From Methanosarcina horonobensis HB-1 = JCM 15518 (GTDB lineage Archaea; Halobacteriota; Methanosarcinia; Methanosarcinales; Methanosarcinaceae), in NCBI RefSeq assembly GCF_000970285.1, contig NZ_CP009516.1, positions 3,017,036 through 3,081,035 on the forward strand: a stretch of 64,000 nt of DNA, read 5' to 3'. The notes beneath the pieces were generated by a model. That model saw nothing but the letters and a program-made list of their open reading frames with translations, did no database searches and was not told where the DNA came from. Both the position numbers and the translations under genes were made by a program. Shown piece after piece: positions 47,160 through 56,535 of the stretch. Position 1 is the stretch's first letter. Each line of letters begins with the position of its first letter.

Positions 47160-48259
47160 TTTTAGATCTCTGGTACTGTCTGAGTATAGGATAGTTTACA
47201 ATAACTTCTATATTAGCTTTTAAGTAATTTATACACAAAGTCGTTTGTGTATAGTCAGGAACATCCGAAGCCGTCATTTTACGGGTGGTTATATTACATA
47301 TGGTCTCGATTATTGTTTCAGCCGGGCATTTCATAACTGCATAGTGCAAAATAGCGCGGTTTGAAAACATATTTGCTGGTTTATTGAGCGAGGATTTTAG
47401 TAGGTTGGACGACATACAATTAAGATATTCCTGACTGATGGTGTATCTGGATTTAAAGATAAAAGCATACTTACTCTCCTGTAGATCATTGGGTTTAATA
47501 ATTATCCTTTAAGAGAGCTTATTTTCGTATTTAATGCTTTATAATTCTTAAATTTCAAGTTTAGAGAGCTGAAATTCCGGAAAGTTTTGAATAGTATCGT
47601 TGTTTATAAATTGCCTGCGGTTTGAGAAATATATTATAATTTTTTTCTTTACGATCTTTTCTTCGGATCACTCTGGTTTATTCATAACAATTCTATTAAA
47701 ATAGTTTAATAGAAGCTATATAGACAGTAAGAATAAAATCTATAACTAATTCTGCTAATTGATATTTTTTCCCTTTGTCTTTTCTTTCTGCTTTAGATGT
47801 CTTTTTTTTCTGTTTTTTGATCGAACAATTATAAACCTACCTTTATGGAAAAAGAGCTATGGAGGCTTATTAGGTTCCGCATTTCTAGCCGTGGGCAGGT
47901 TAGTATGTTCTGACTCGGTGCAGACAGGCAGTCTGCTATACCTTAAAAACTATCACCTCTAATCAGGAGAGATTATCTCTAATTATTAAGCAGTGATCTT
48001 ATTACATGTATTTACACACTTCTCCGGTTATAATATATGACTTTTTTGAGCTTTGATAAGAATCATATTGATCATTTAAGCTTAATATCTTCATCTAAGC
48101 TTAATTAAAGCTTATTTTTTAAATAAAACCCAATATTAATCCCTATTACTGAAAGTAAGCTTATATTTAAGCCAGTTTATTACAGAAGTGCCAAGCGGTG
48201 AAAGTTGCTTGGATTAACAAAACAAAGTAAATTAAACAAGTAATTGACGGAGGTATACT
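47160..48259. other. Divergent intergenic region, 1.1 kb
   Basis: AT-rich. A TATA-like GTATAAATTACTT on the minus strand near 47225 may serve the ArsR-like gene. Short frames at 47152-47415 and 47759-47962 lack ribosome binding sites and are rejected. GGAGGT at 48249-48254 is the ribosome binding site of the next gene. Confidence 0.35.
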
Positions 48260-49231
48260 ATGAAAAAACAAGCAGTAAAATCAGTTACCAGTTTTGCGGT
48301 AGCTCTGATAGTCTTAAGTATCATTTCCTCTGGTGCTTTTGCTTTGGAAAATGGGACAGACGCAAATCAGGCAAACGCAGTAAATGAAAACGGATTTGGA
48401 GAGGTGATGCCAGGGGGCATGAGACATGGGGGGACAGGACCAGACGGGATGCGTGGCATGGGTATTGGCCCTGCTGTTAATATAACCGAAGAAAACTTCA
48501 CCGAGATTCAGACTGAAATGCTCAGTTCAATTACTGAAAAAATTGCTGAACTTCAAAGTAGGTATAACAATGTAAGCGAGGCTTCAACTGCAGAAGAGTT
48601 GCAGGAGGTTTTACTTGCAGAAAGACAGGCAAATGCCAAGGTTGCGGGTCCAGGTAAAATGAACGGATTCCCGGGTGAAATGTGTGGACCGTTCATCTTT
48701 GAAGTTGAGAACTTAACCGAGGAAAACTTTACCGATGTCCAGACTGAGTTGCTTACTTCCCTTCAAAGTATGACCGAAAACCTTGAAGAGATTCAAACCA
48801 GGGTCACAGAAGCAGGTGAAGAAGACAGAGCTGAAGAGCTCAATGAAAAAATTGTCGAGCTTCAAAACCTGTATGCTGAAGTAAGTGAGGCTTCAACTGC
48901 AGCAGAGCTGAAAGGAGTTATGTTCTCTTACCTGCAGACACAGACCATTACATCCCTTGAAAAGAAGATTGAATTCCTGAACTCTAGGACTACAACGGAC
49001 GGAAATGAAACTGACGAGCAGCAGCTGGAGGACAGAATTGAGGAACTCACTGCCTTGATTGCAGATATCGAAGGTGCTGAGTCCCTTACCGAGCTTAGAG
49101 AAATAATGTCCTCTGAAATGAAATTTGGAAACAGACCAATGAGAGAAGGAAAAGGCCCTATGCAGCATGGTGATCGTGAAAACATGCCGTGGCGACCTGA
49201 CAGTCTGCAAAACAATAGCACCGAGGTCTGA
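48260..49231 (+). CDS. Secreted helical (coiled-coil) protein with internal duplication, 323 aa
   Basis: The signal peptide is at 1-29 (SFAVALIVLSIISSGAFA). A Gly/Met-rich segment (PGGMRHGGTGPDGMRGMG) is followed by two copies of a helical unit. The first starts at about 74 (NITEENFTEIQTEMLSSI...) and the second at about 151 (NLTEENFTDVQTELLTSL...), each containing EVSEAST.(A)EL. A third helical segment ends with a Met/Arg-rich tail. No enzyme motifs. Good GGAGGT ribosome binding site. The next gene, 49627-50277, encodes a related smaller secreted helical protein, so both are probably cell-surface components. Confidence 0.8.
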   Translation: MKKQAVKSVTSFAVALIVLSIISSGAFALENGTDANQANAVNENGFGEVMPGGMRHGGTGPDGMRGMGIGPAVNITEENFTEIQTEMLSSITEKIAELQSRYNNVSEASTAEELQEVLLAERQANAKVAGPGKMNGFPGEMCGPFIFEVENLTEENFTDVQTELLTSLQSMTENLEEIQTRVTEAGEEDRAEELNEKIVELQNLYAEVSEASTAAELKGVMFSYLQTQTITSLEKKIEFLNSRTTTDGNETDEQQLEDRIEELTALIADIEGAESLTELREIMSSEMKFGNRPMREGKGPMQHGDRENMPWRPDSLQNNSTEV

Positions 49232-49362
49232 TATCCTCATGAACAATCAATTAAATTCCCTATCCTGAGATCCAGTATAAGAAACCCAAAAACTGAAAAT
49301 CTATGTTAGGAGACAGTCCACTAAATCCATACTAAGAACACATCGTCCAAAAAAATCGAAAA

Positions 49363-49472
49363 GGCCTCCTGAAGGAAGCCCCTCAAAACCACACCATATA
49401 TGATGCCAGAGCCAAACATAAAGGGGATGGAGATAGAGAAGCATACTCTTCTCTCCTTCTTTTTCTGGCATC
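49363..49472 (+). ncRNA. Structured spacer: nested hairpins between two secreted-protein genes
   Basis: A small hairpin (GGCCTCCT/AGGAAGCC, 49363-49380) is followed by a long stem-loop. GATGCCAGA (49402-49410) pairs with TCTGGCATC (49464-49472), and inside it AGAGAAG (49435-49441) pairs with CTTCTCT (49448-49454). It could be a terminator or attenuator of the upstream gene, a small RNA, or a mobile-element remnant. I cannot decide among these. Confidence 0.45.
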
Positions 49473-49540
49473 AGTGTCTCCAGGATATCTTGATGGATTT
49501 TTGTTCTTAGGTTATTCCTATTACGTATTCCAAGTATTAT

Positions 49541-49610
49541 CCGAGTTCAATAACCCGAGTTCAATAATCCAAGTTCAATAATCCGAGTTTAAGAATCCGA
49601 ATTCAATAGT
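49541..49610 (+). repeat. Five tandem copies of a 14-bp repeat upstream of a secreted-protein gene
   Basis: Units of the type CCGAGTTCAATAAT are in phase at 49541, 49555, 49569, 49583 and 49597, with a few substitutions each. They end 16 nt before the start codon of the next gene. Confidence 0.9.
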
Positions 49611-49626
49611 CATTAGAGGTTTACAC

Positions 49627-50277
49627 ATGAAGCTTTTTAATTTGATTAAAATCTTTAATCTGAAAAAAATTTCCGTTTTTTCTATATTATTGATAATTTT
49701 CAGCATAGTTCCCAACTGCGTACTTGCTGAAGAGGAAAGCACGCAGCCTTCATTACCTGAGGAAGATTTTGATACTATGCAGAGCAGGATGACCGAATCA
49801 GTCGACAGGATGATAGAAGCTCTTGAAAATTCCACAGAAGATCTTGATGCTGATACCCTTGAATCCGCTGAAGAAATGATAAGTGGACTTACATCAATCA
49901 AAGACGAAATTTCCGCAGCTGAAACGGAATCTGACCTCCAGAATATCAGAGAGGAGCTTGATGCTCTGCTTGAAGAAGCTCCTGAAGAATTGAAGAGCAT
50001 TTCCGGATTCGGGATGAGGTCAGGACCTGGACAGGGTCAGAACGGAAGCCAGATACCTCGTCAGGGTCCAGGCAATATGTCTGAAGGACGTCCCGAAATG
50101 CCGGAAGGAGCTAATTTAATGGATGAAAATGCAAGTATGGGGAAACAGGGAACGCGAGGTGAGACCCCTGGTGAGCAGGAAGAAACAGACAATGCAGAAA
50201 GTAACGATAAAGAAACATCCAGCGACACCGGTTTCTTTGGAAAGCTTATTAGCAGTCTGAAATCCCTTTTCAGCTGA
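49627..50277 (+). CDS. Secreted acidic helical protein, 216 aa
   Basis: A signal peptide (to about residue 34, ending NCVLA) precedes a helical acidic region (35-120; DFDTMQSRMTESVDRMIEALENSTEDLD, SIKDEISAAETESDLQNIREELDALLEE), a Gly/Pro/Gln-rich linker, and a C-terminal amphipathic helix (FFGKLISSLKSLFS). The E.DFDTMQ..M..S.....EAL pattern recalls the EENFTEIQTEML units of the upstream gene, so the two are probably related. GAGGT lies 7 nt before the ATG. No enzymatic motifs. Confidence 0.75.
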   Translation: MKLFNLIKIFNLKKISVFSILLIIFSIVPNCVLAEEESTQPSLPEEDFDTMQSRMTESVDRMIEALENSTEDLDADTLESAEEMISGLTSIKDEISAAETESDLQNIREELDALLEEAPEELKSISGFGMRSGPGQGQNGSQIPRQGPGNMSEGRPEMPEGANLMDENASMGKQGTRGETPGEQEETDNAESNDKETSSDTGFFGKLISSLKSLFS

Positions 50278-50537
50278 TCCGGAGAGAAAAACAAAGTTGA
50301 GATAACTTTAAAGTTCCAGCTTAAAGTTTGAAGAGCAAAAACGGAAAGACATATCTTTTCTTTTTTGCAACCATTTTTTGTTGTCTATTTTAAACTGTAA
50401 AATGATCGTTTTTATAGTTATTTGATATATCGTTATGGAAGGTAGTTGCTATAGATTCCTCCTGTTATAGGGTCCTCGTACACTTGAGATGTCCTACGCA
50501 ACTACAAAGATCATTCCTGAGAGAGGAGATAAAATAA

Positions 50538-51878
50538 ATGGACAAGTGTCTTATATCCCGAAATATGGTCGCACTGATATTGGCCATCAGTATTATCACA
50601 CTCATTATGCTCTCCGGTTGTGGGTGCTTATCAGAATCTGACAGCTCAGTGAGCTCAAAATCCGCTACAACAACCGAGACAACAACCGAAGCATACGCTC
50701 AGAGTGGAGGAACTTCAGTCCGGTCAGACCAGGCAATCACTGCGTCTAACACTGATGAGAGCAGTATAAAAGTTACTGATTCGGGGACTCTTACTCTATC
50801 TGATTCAACAGTAACAAAGACCGGAGAAACCTCTTCTAATGAAAACAGTGATTTTTACGGCCTCAATGCTGCAGTACTGGCAGAGTCAGGCAGTACAATA
50901 AAGCTAACCAACTGTACGGTAAACACAGGCGCTAACGGTGCTAATGGCGTCTTTGCGACAGGCTCGGGATCCTCAGTTATCCTGTCTGATGTTGTAATTA
51001 AAACTACAGCGGATGGTTCCAGAGGTGTTGATGCAACCTTGTCCGGAAGCATAACCTGCACGGACGTGGATATTACCACTGAAGGACAGCACTGTGCAGC
51101 CATTGCAACAGACCGGGGCAGTGGGACTGTAACCGTTACGGGTGGAACCATGACCACAGCAGGAGAAGGCTCCCCGGGTATATATTCAACAGGTAATATC
51201 ACGGTTTCCGATGCAGTAATTACAGCTGCTGGATCAGAAGCTGCCGTAATAGAAGGAAAAAACTCCATATCACTTGAGAAGGTTGCTCTTTCGAGCGCAA
51301 AAAAGTGCGGAGCAATGCTATATCAGAGCTTCTCCGGAGATGCCGAAGTGGGCACCAGTATCTTTACGATGAATGGCGGATCACTCACGGCGGCGATCGG
51401 CCCCCTGTTTTATATTACGAACACAGACTCAATAATAGAGTTAAAAGATGCTGATTTAACCGCCATGTCAGGTACTCTTTTGACAGCCAGCGCCGACAGG
51501 TGGGGTAATAATGGATCAAATGGCGGTGTTGTTACCCTTAAAGCAGAGAATGAAACTCTTGACGGCAGCATTACCTGCGACAGCATCAGTTCAGTTACAG
51601 TTATGCTTCAGAACAGTACCGTCCTGGAAGGATCTATGAATGCGGAAAATACAGCCGGCTCAATGGCCCTGATCCTGGATCATACCAGTGCCTGGAACGT
51701 GACCGGGACTTCCTATCTGACAAGCTTTACAGACGAAGACTCCACACTGGTTAATATTAAGGACAATGGTTATACCGTTTACTACAACGCAGATGAAAGT
51801 ACAAACAGCTGGCTTAATGGTAATACCTATATTCTGATCGATGGGGGTAAATTAACCCCCTTCACAGGTTCGGCATAA
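50538..51878 (+). CDS. Adhesin-like beta-helix lipoprotein
   Basis: 446 residues. The signal peptide ends in the lipobox MLSGC (C28). A Ser/Thr-rich linker is followed by a right-handed beta-helix of many short turns (SIKVTDSGTLTLSDSTVTKTG, STIKLTNCTVNTG, SSVILSDVVIKTTADG, TVTVTGGTMTTAGEGS, SIELKDADLTAMSG), like pectate-lyase-fold or Pmp/adhesin-like proteins. No lyase catalytic residues were recognised. GGAGAT precedes the ATG. It is probably a surface carbohydrate-binding or adhesion protein. Confidence 0.85.
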   Translation: MDKCLISRNMVALILAISIITLIMLSGCGCLSESDSSVSSKSATTTETTTEAYAQSGGTSVRSDQAITASNTDESSIKVTDSGTLTLSDSTVTKTGETSSNENSDFYGLNAAVLAESGSTIKLTNCTVNTGANGANGVFATGSGSSVILSDVVIKTTADGSRGVDATLSGSITCTDVDITTEGQHCAAIATDRGSGTVTVTGGTMTTAGEGSPGIYSTGNITVSDAVITAAGSEAAVIEGKNSISLEKVALSSAKKCGAMLYQSFSGDAEVGTSIFTMNGGSLTAAIGPLFYITNTDSIIELKDADLTAMSGTLLTASADRWGNNGSNGGVVTLKAENETLDGSITCDSISSVTVMLQNSTVLEGSMNAENTAGSMALILDHTSAWNVTGTSYLTSFTDEDSTLVNIKDNGYTVYYNADESTNSWLNGNTYILIDGGKLTPFTGSA

Positions 51879-51917
51879 ACTCGTAGCAGATCAACTGTTC
51901 AGGCATCTTCAAGCGAC

Positions 51918-53291
51918 TTAATCTGAAACCTCGAAACTTGAAATTCCGAGGTCTTTAACTTTTTCCAGTAAAACTCCGGATTTCTTAATCTTTTCGAGAG
52001 CTTTTGACGCAGCTTTTCTTACGGAAGCATCAGGATTCTCACGGGCACTTGAGAGTCCTGAGACTGCCTCCGGAGTGCCTATTTTCTCGAGTGAAGAGAT
52101 TACAGCTTTATATATCAAAGACTCCGGATTATCAAGAACTTTTAGCAGCTCAGGAACGGCTTCTTCTGCTTTTAGATCTCCGAGGGATATGGCAGCAGCC
52201 TCCTGCACAGTACTTTTTGAATCATGAAGAGCTATCAAAAGCCCTAGAATAGCTTCTGTTTTCCCTGTCTTTCCAAGCCCCAGAGCTGCAGCCTCCCGGA
52301 TCGAGCTGTCAGGATCATCTAGGGCTTTAACCAGACCTTCAATAGTCTCAAGCGTCCCTATTTTTTCAAGTGCGTCCACTATTACTTTCCTTACAGGAGT
52401 ATCATGGTAATCGAGGGCTTTTGCAAGGCCCAGGGCTGCTTCAGGAGAAGCGATATCTGCAAGTGCATCCGCAGCCCGGCCTCTCAAATACCAGTCTTCA
52501 TCATCAATCTCCATCAAAAGAACGGAAATAGCTTCAGGAGTTCCTACTTTCCTGAGAGCTTCTATAGAAGCCTTTCTTACCTTTCTATCAGAAGCATCCA
52601 GTACCTTTGTAAGAACAGGTACTGATTCCGATGCCCCTATCACTTTACAAAGGGCTTCTGATGCTGCCTCCTGTACCGGCTGTCTTGGATCCCTGAGCAC
52701 TTCCATTAGTTCCATAAGGATATCGGGAGTCCCTCTTTTTCCAAGGGTTTCTATGGCCTGTTCCCTTATTCTTTTGTCCGGGTCTTCAAGCGCTTTTATA
52801 AGCCCGCAGGCTGCTTCGTAAGTGTTTATTTTTCCAAGAGCTATTATCGAGATTTTTTTCAGGGGATTATCCGAACAACCAAAAGCTCTGGTTAGTCCTG
52901 ATACGGCTTCAGGAGATCCGATTCTCATCAGTGCTTTTACCGATTCTCTCTGTATAAATTTATCCGGGTCCCCGAATCCTTTAACAATCCCGGAAACTGC
53001 TTCTGGCGTTCCTATTTTTCCAAGAGCAATTATTGCCGCCTTTTTGACAGAGCTTTCAGAGTCTTCAAGCATTTTTGTCAGTCCTGGCACTGCATCCGGA
53101 TCATCGATTTCCCCAAGAGCTTCCGAAGCAGCAGCTTTTACCTTCCAGCTGGAGTCTTCAAGAGCTTTAAGCAGAACAGGAACAACATCGAAGTCCCCGG
53201 TTTTCCCAAGCTCTCCTGCAGCAGCTGCCCTGTTCCCCGCAAAAACAGAGCGTTCTACTTTCTTTATTAGACTCTTTGTGTTCTCATTCAT
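51918..53291 (-). CDS. Soluble HEAT-repeat protein
   Basis: About 457 residues from ATG 53289-53291 (MNENTKSLIKK), with GGGGAT 8 nt upstream. A longer frame reaches a TTG at 53357 but has no ribosome binding site. Some 13 HEAT/PBS-lyase repeats of about 31 residues fill the protein (EAVSGLTKALDDPDSSIREAA..ALGKIGTP). It has no signal peptide, unlike the HEAT protein at 15526-16794. Such all-HEAT proteins act as scaffolds or, in the PBS-lyase branch, as chromophore-lyase relatives; no substrate is evident in an archaeon. Confidence 0.85.
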   Translation of the reverse strand: MNENTKSLIKKVERSVFAGNRAAAAGELGKTGDFDVVPVLLKALEDSSWKVKAAASEALGEIDDPDAVPGLTKMLEDSESSVKKAAIIALGKIGTPEAVSGIVKGFGDPDKFIQRESVKALMRIGSPEAVSGLTRAFGCSDNPLKKISIIALGKINTYEAACGLIKALEDPDKRIREQAIETLGKRGTPDILMELMEVLRDPRQPVQEAASEALCKVIGASESVPVLTKVLDASDRKVRKASIEALRKVGTPEAISVLLMEIDDEDWYLRGRAADALADIASPEAALGLAKALDYHDTPVRKVIVDALEKIGTLETIEGLVKALDDPDSSIREAAALGLGKTGKTEAILGLLIALHDSKSTVQEAAAISLGDLKAEEAVPELLKVLDNPESLIYKAVISSLEKIGTPEAVSGLSSARENPDASVRKAASKALEKIKKSGVLLEKVKDLGISSFEVSD

Positions 53292-53357
53292 CTCTTTCCA
53301 TCCCCAGTCAATATAAAGACCCATTAGAAAACTTGCGATGTTAGATATAATACTCAA

Positions 53358-54531
53358 GATAATTTTTAAATTGACAAGTTATAAATTCAGTACATTCAAA
53401 CCTTAAAGAAAGTGATTTTTTTACTAAGTCATAAGTTATAATTCAGGCTTCAATGAACCGCTTTCATAAAATAAATATTAAATTTAAAGCATGAAAATCT
53501 TCAAGTTTCCTTCTTAACAATATCTAAATTATCCCTAAACATTTTTTATTTTTTTAATATATTACATTCGAAGATATATGAACTTTTAGATTGTCAATTT
53601 ATATCTTCTTCTTGGAGTATTAGAAGTACGGACTTTTTTATACTATTATTGCCGCTTCTTACCGAAGAAAACATTGTAAAAGCGTTTTACTGATGTGTAA
53701 TTCTCGTAAGTATCTGTTAATAAAACATCCTCCACACATTGAAAATAACCCGAAATGCTTTTCCAGATAATTATAGGATCTTCAAAATTTTCACATGATT
53801 GCTTTTTTAATTCTTCGGATTAATTCTTCGGATATTCTATATAGTTTGTTTTTGAACTCCTCTGAAAGTTCTGGTGAAAGAATGTAAATCTGTGTTTAGA
53901 GTCTTCTTTTTCCATTGATTCTTCCAAACATTGGAGATGTTGCTATTTTTGGAGCCACTTCGTAAAAAACCGGGCAGTTAAGGGAAAATTTTCCGAATTT
54001 CTGAATTTTCAATATCGTTATGTGAAGAAGTAAAGGCTGGTTTTTGGGTGAAACCTGTGAACTTTGTAAATTGGAATGTTTTACCACCTATAGGAGAAAG
54101 CGGGGTGAAATTGTACCAGCCTTGAAGTAATCTCACAGCCTTGAGGTTGTAAGTAGTTCAAGAATACTATAAATTAATACAAGTATTGGCTTAGTGGACG
54201 TTATATTGTACTACTCTAATTTTTATAAAATTCGTTGAATTTGGATGAGGAAAGTCCATATATTTATAGGTTATCTCCATACCATCAAACAACTAACGGT
54301 TAAGGACTAGTTTCAGATTTAAAACAAGTGTAAAAAAGAGATTGTTCGATAGAATGGACAGAAAACTTATAAGGAGTTAAGTAAAAGGAGTTTATGGAGT
54401 TAGGAAGTAGTTTTCCTCAATCATCCCAAACTCCATAAAGTGTGCCCTATGAGGCAGTGATTATGTTAGCTTTGCTTTTATTTAAGCTTGCCTGATTCTG
54501 CCTCCTTGGTAATAATACTAGGAGTGAAATA
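53358..54531. promoter_or_regulatory. Intergenic region with shared leader A
   Basis: AT-rich. The last about 200 nt (roughly 54230-54450) align with the leaders of the genes at 57191 and 58660 (see the shared-leader finding). Common words include GAATTTGGATGAGGAAAG, AAAACTTATAAGGAGTTA and AAACTCCATAAA. A 63-codon frame at 53896-54087 on the minus strand is not supported. Confidence 0.45.
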
Positions 54532-55082
54532 ATGAAAAATTATAAAAGAACACTGGTAGGAACGTTGTTATTAACCATATTTTTGGTAAATATGGTAGCT
54601 CCGGCGTCAGCATACTCATAAAGTGGATCTAAATGGAACGCAGATTATGTAGTTCCTAAGCTAGACTCTACAGTTCCAAGTTCTTGGTCAAGTATTATAA
54701 AGGCAGCTACAGCTGCATGGAATAATACAGACGCAGCATTCACCTTCAAATGGAAGACAACCGCAACCGACAACAGAATATATTGCCAAAATGACGGATA
54801 TTTAGGACTTGCTGTTCCAACCCGTAGTGGAGGTTATAATATACATTATACAATGTATTTTAACACCGATTATCCTTGGTCAACAGCATCAGCGGAGAAT
54901 CAGGTAAATATGATGTTCAGAGTGTAGCTACTCATGAATTCGGGTATTGATTAACTTTGTATGATTTATACGATTCTACAGATTCTGAGAAAACGATGTA
55001 TAAGTGGACAGGTAGCAACAAAATAAAGAAAAGGACTCTCCATTCAGACGATATAGCAGGTATTAATTATATTTATCCTTAA
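54532..55082 (+). pseudogene. Matrixin-like (M10) metalloprotease pseudogene
   Basis: The ATG at 54532 follows GGAGTGAAATA. The signal peptide MKNYKRTLVGTLLLTIFLVN..APASAYS is followed at once by TAA, then the frame continues as protein (SGSKWNADYVVPKLDSTVPSSW...AAWNNTDAAFTF) to about 54904. A frameshift then moves to SGKYDVQSVATHEFGY-stop(TGA)-LTLYDLYDST, ending DDIAGINYIYP. The expected zinc motif HEFGHxxxL has lost its second His (GY) and has the TGA right after. There are thus two stops and one frameshift. The stops are TAA and TGA, so pyrrolysine (TAG) insertion cannot rescue them. Confidence 0.85.
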
Positions 55083-55094
55083 AAGGTGATGACA

Positions 55095-55735
55095 ATGAAT
55101 AAGAATATAAAATATATGATCATTTTTGTTGGAGTAGTCTCATTGATAACGTTAAGTGCTCTAGCATTGTCAGACTCACAGATGGTATTAAACTTACAAA
55201 TAGTCCCTCACAAGATAACACCAAACTTGCAAATAATGATATGCCTTTATATAGTCAATCCAGTGCATCACTTCCACTATTAGATACTGAAAAATTGAGT
55301 AACCGTTCTGAAGTGATTGTAATAGGTACAGTGAAAGAAATACTTCCAAGTAAATGGACTTCTGTTGATGGTAAAAGGCCTAATGGTATTGATTCATTTA
55401 GCCTAGAGAACTCTATCTACACAGATATCACCATAAGTGTAGACAAATATCTCAAAAACCCATCGTCATCTAAAGAGGTCACAGTGAGACTAGATGGCGG
55501 GACAGTAGGAAATGATACTTTAGAAACTGATTATGAACCAACGTTCAAACCAGGTGAAAAAGTTCTACTTTTTTTGACGGAAGATGTTGTTATAAGTACT
55601 GGTAACATTGAGCCAAAACATCTCAGAGTTACAGGATGTATGCTAGGTAAGTTCACATTGACTGATGATGGGAAAGCCGTAAGACCTGATGAAACTGTCA
55701 GCCAAAATGAGTTGCTGAGTACAATCGAAAAGTAA
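55095..55735 (+). pseudogene. Frameshifted secreted protein gene
   Basis: Start ATG 55095 behind GGTGATGACA. The first frame gives a signal peptide (MNKNIKYMIIFVGVVSLITL SALALSDS) and then meaningless sequence to 55283. The second frame, joined near 55183-55190, continues as DGIKLTNSPSQDNTKL....SEVIVIGTVKEILPSKW to 55735. A single indel separates them. The downstream domain matches the mature part of the next gene (55843-56535): IGTV.EI, a Y..NP.....V.VR..GG segment, a KVLLFL or SVLLML strand, and a C-terminal E..S..E. It begins 13 nt after the protease pseudogene. Confidence 0.75.
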
Positions 55736-55842
55736 TTTAACTATTCAAACATCCTTCGAAGGCTATACAATTTTTAGGATTAATAAATTGAATATGAAAT
55801 TAATCCTTTTATTTTTTACGATGAAGAAACAGGAGAATTTTG

Positions 55843-56535
55843 ATGAAACGATTAAGTTCATTTTCCATATTATTAGTAACATTCGTTCTGCTTTTTTTGA
55901 CTTCAATCATCGCAGCAGCTTCATTTGCTTCAGAAGCTGCCGAAATCCCTTACCAGATAAATAATTCTGATCGCATAGTTATTGGTACAGTAAGCGAGAT
56001 TAATATGTCTCGTGACCATACAATTGCTACAATTAAAGTTAATGAATGGCTCTATAATCCCTTGCCTACAGAAACCATAAAAGTGAGATCAGAAAGGGGA
56101 ACTAATTTATTGACTACAGTCGAAGTTGAGTTCTTCCAGAACGAGTCAGTTCTCTTGATGCTGAATGATGTAGATCTCGATAAACAGCTTTTCCGTGTTG
56201 GAATCGGAGTTCCAGGAAAACACCCTGCTTCAGATAGGGACGCGGTAATCGAGGAGTTAAAAGCTCAGGGCAAGTGGAAAGGAGAAAACCAAACAGAGAA
56301 TAAGACAAATGGAATAGAAACGATAACGGACATAGAAACAACAGACAATCATGAAGAGAATATAACCAAAAATAGTACAGTGGACAATGGAAAAGAAGAG
56401 AATACAGGAACAATAGATAAGCAGGAAGAAAAATCCAACACTACTCAGGAATCAAAAAGTGCTCCTTTTATAAGCTCTTTCTGGTTGCTTGTAATAGTGC
56501 TCGGGACCGTTATGTATGTAAGAAAGATGAAATAA
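55843..56535 (+). CDS. Secreted protein with C-terminal membrane anchor, 230 aa
   Basis: Start ATG 55843, with CAGGAG 8 nt upstream; an in-frame TTG lies directly before it. A signal peptide (1-30) is followed by a beta-rich domain (about 35-140; SDRIVIGTVSEINMSRDHTIATIKVNEWLYNP), an Asn/Thr/Glu-rich low-complexity linker (145-205), one membrane helix (about 209-225) and a basic end (VRKMK). It is the intact relative of the frameshifted gene just upstream. Function is unknown; it is cell-surface attached. Confidence 0.75.
   Translation: MKRLSSFSILLVTFVLLFLTSIIAAASFASEAAEIPYQINNSDRIVIGTVSEINMSRDHTIATIKVNEWLYNPLPTETIKVRSERGTNLLTTVEVEFFQNESVLLMLNDVDLDKQLFRVGIGVPGKHPASDRDAVIEELKAQGKWKGENQTENKTNGIETITDIETTDNHEENITKNSTVDNGKEENTGTIDKQEEKSNTTQESKSAPFISSFWLLVIVLGTVMYVRKMK

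Noticed and set aside
47152-47415. 87-codon minus-strand frame upstream of the ArsR-like gene.
   Set aside because: It overlaps the regulator's start and promoter and lacks a ribosome binding site.
54532-55082. Readthrough of in-frame stops as pyrrolysine codons in the protease gene.
   Set aside because: The stops are TAA and TGA, not TAG, and a frameshift is also present.
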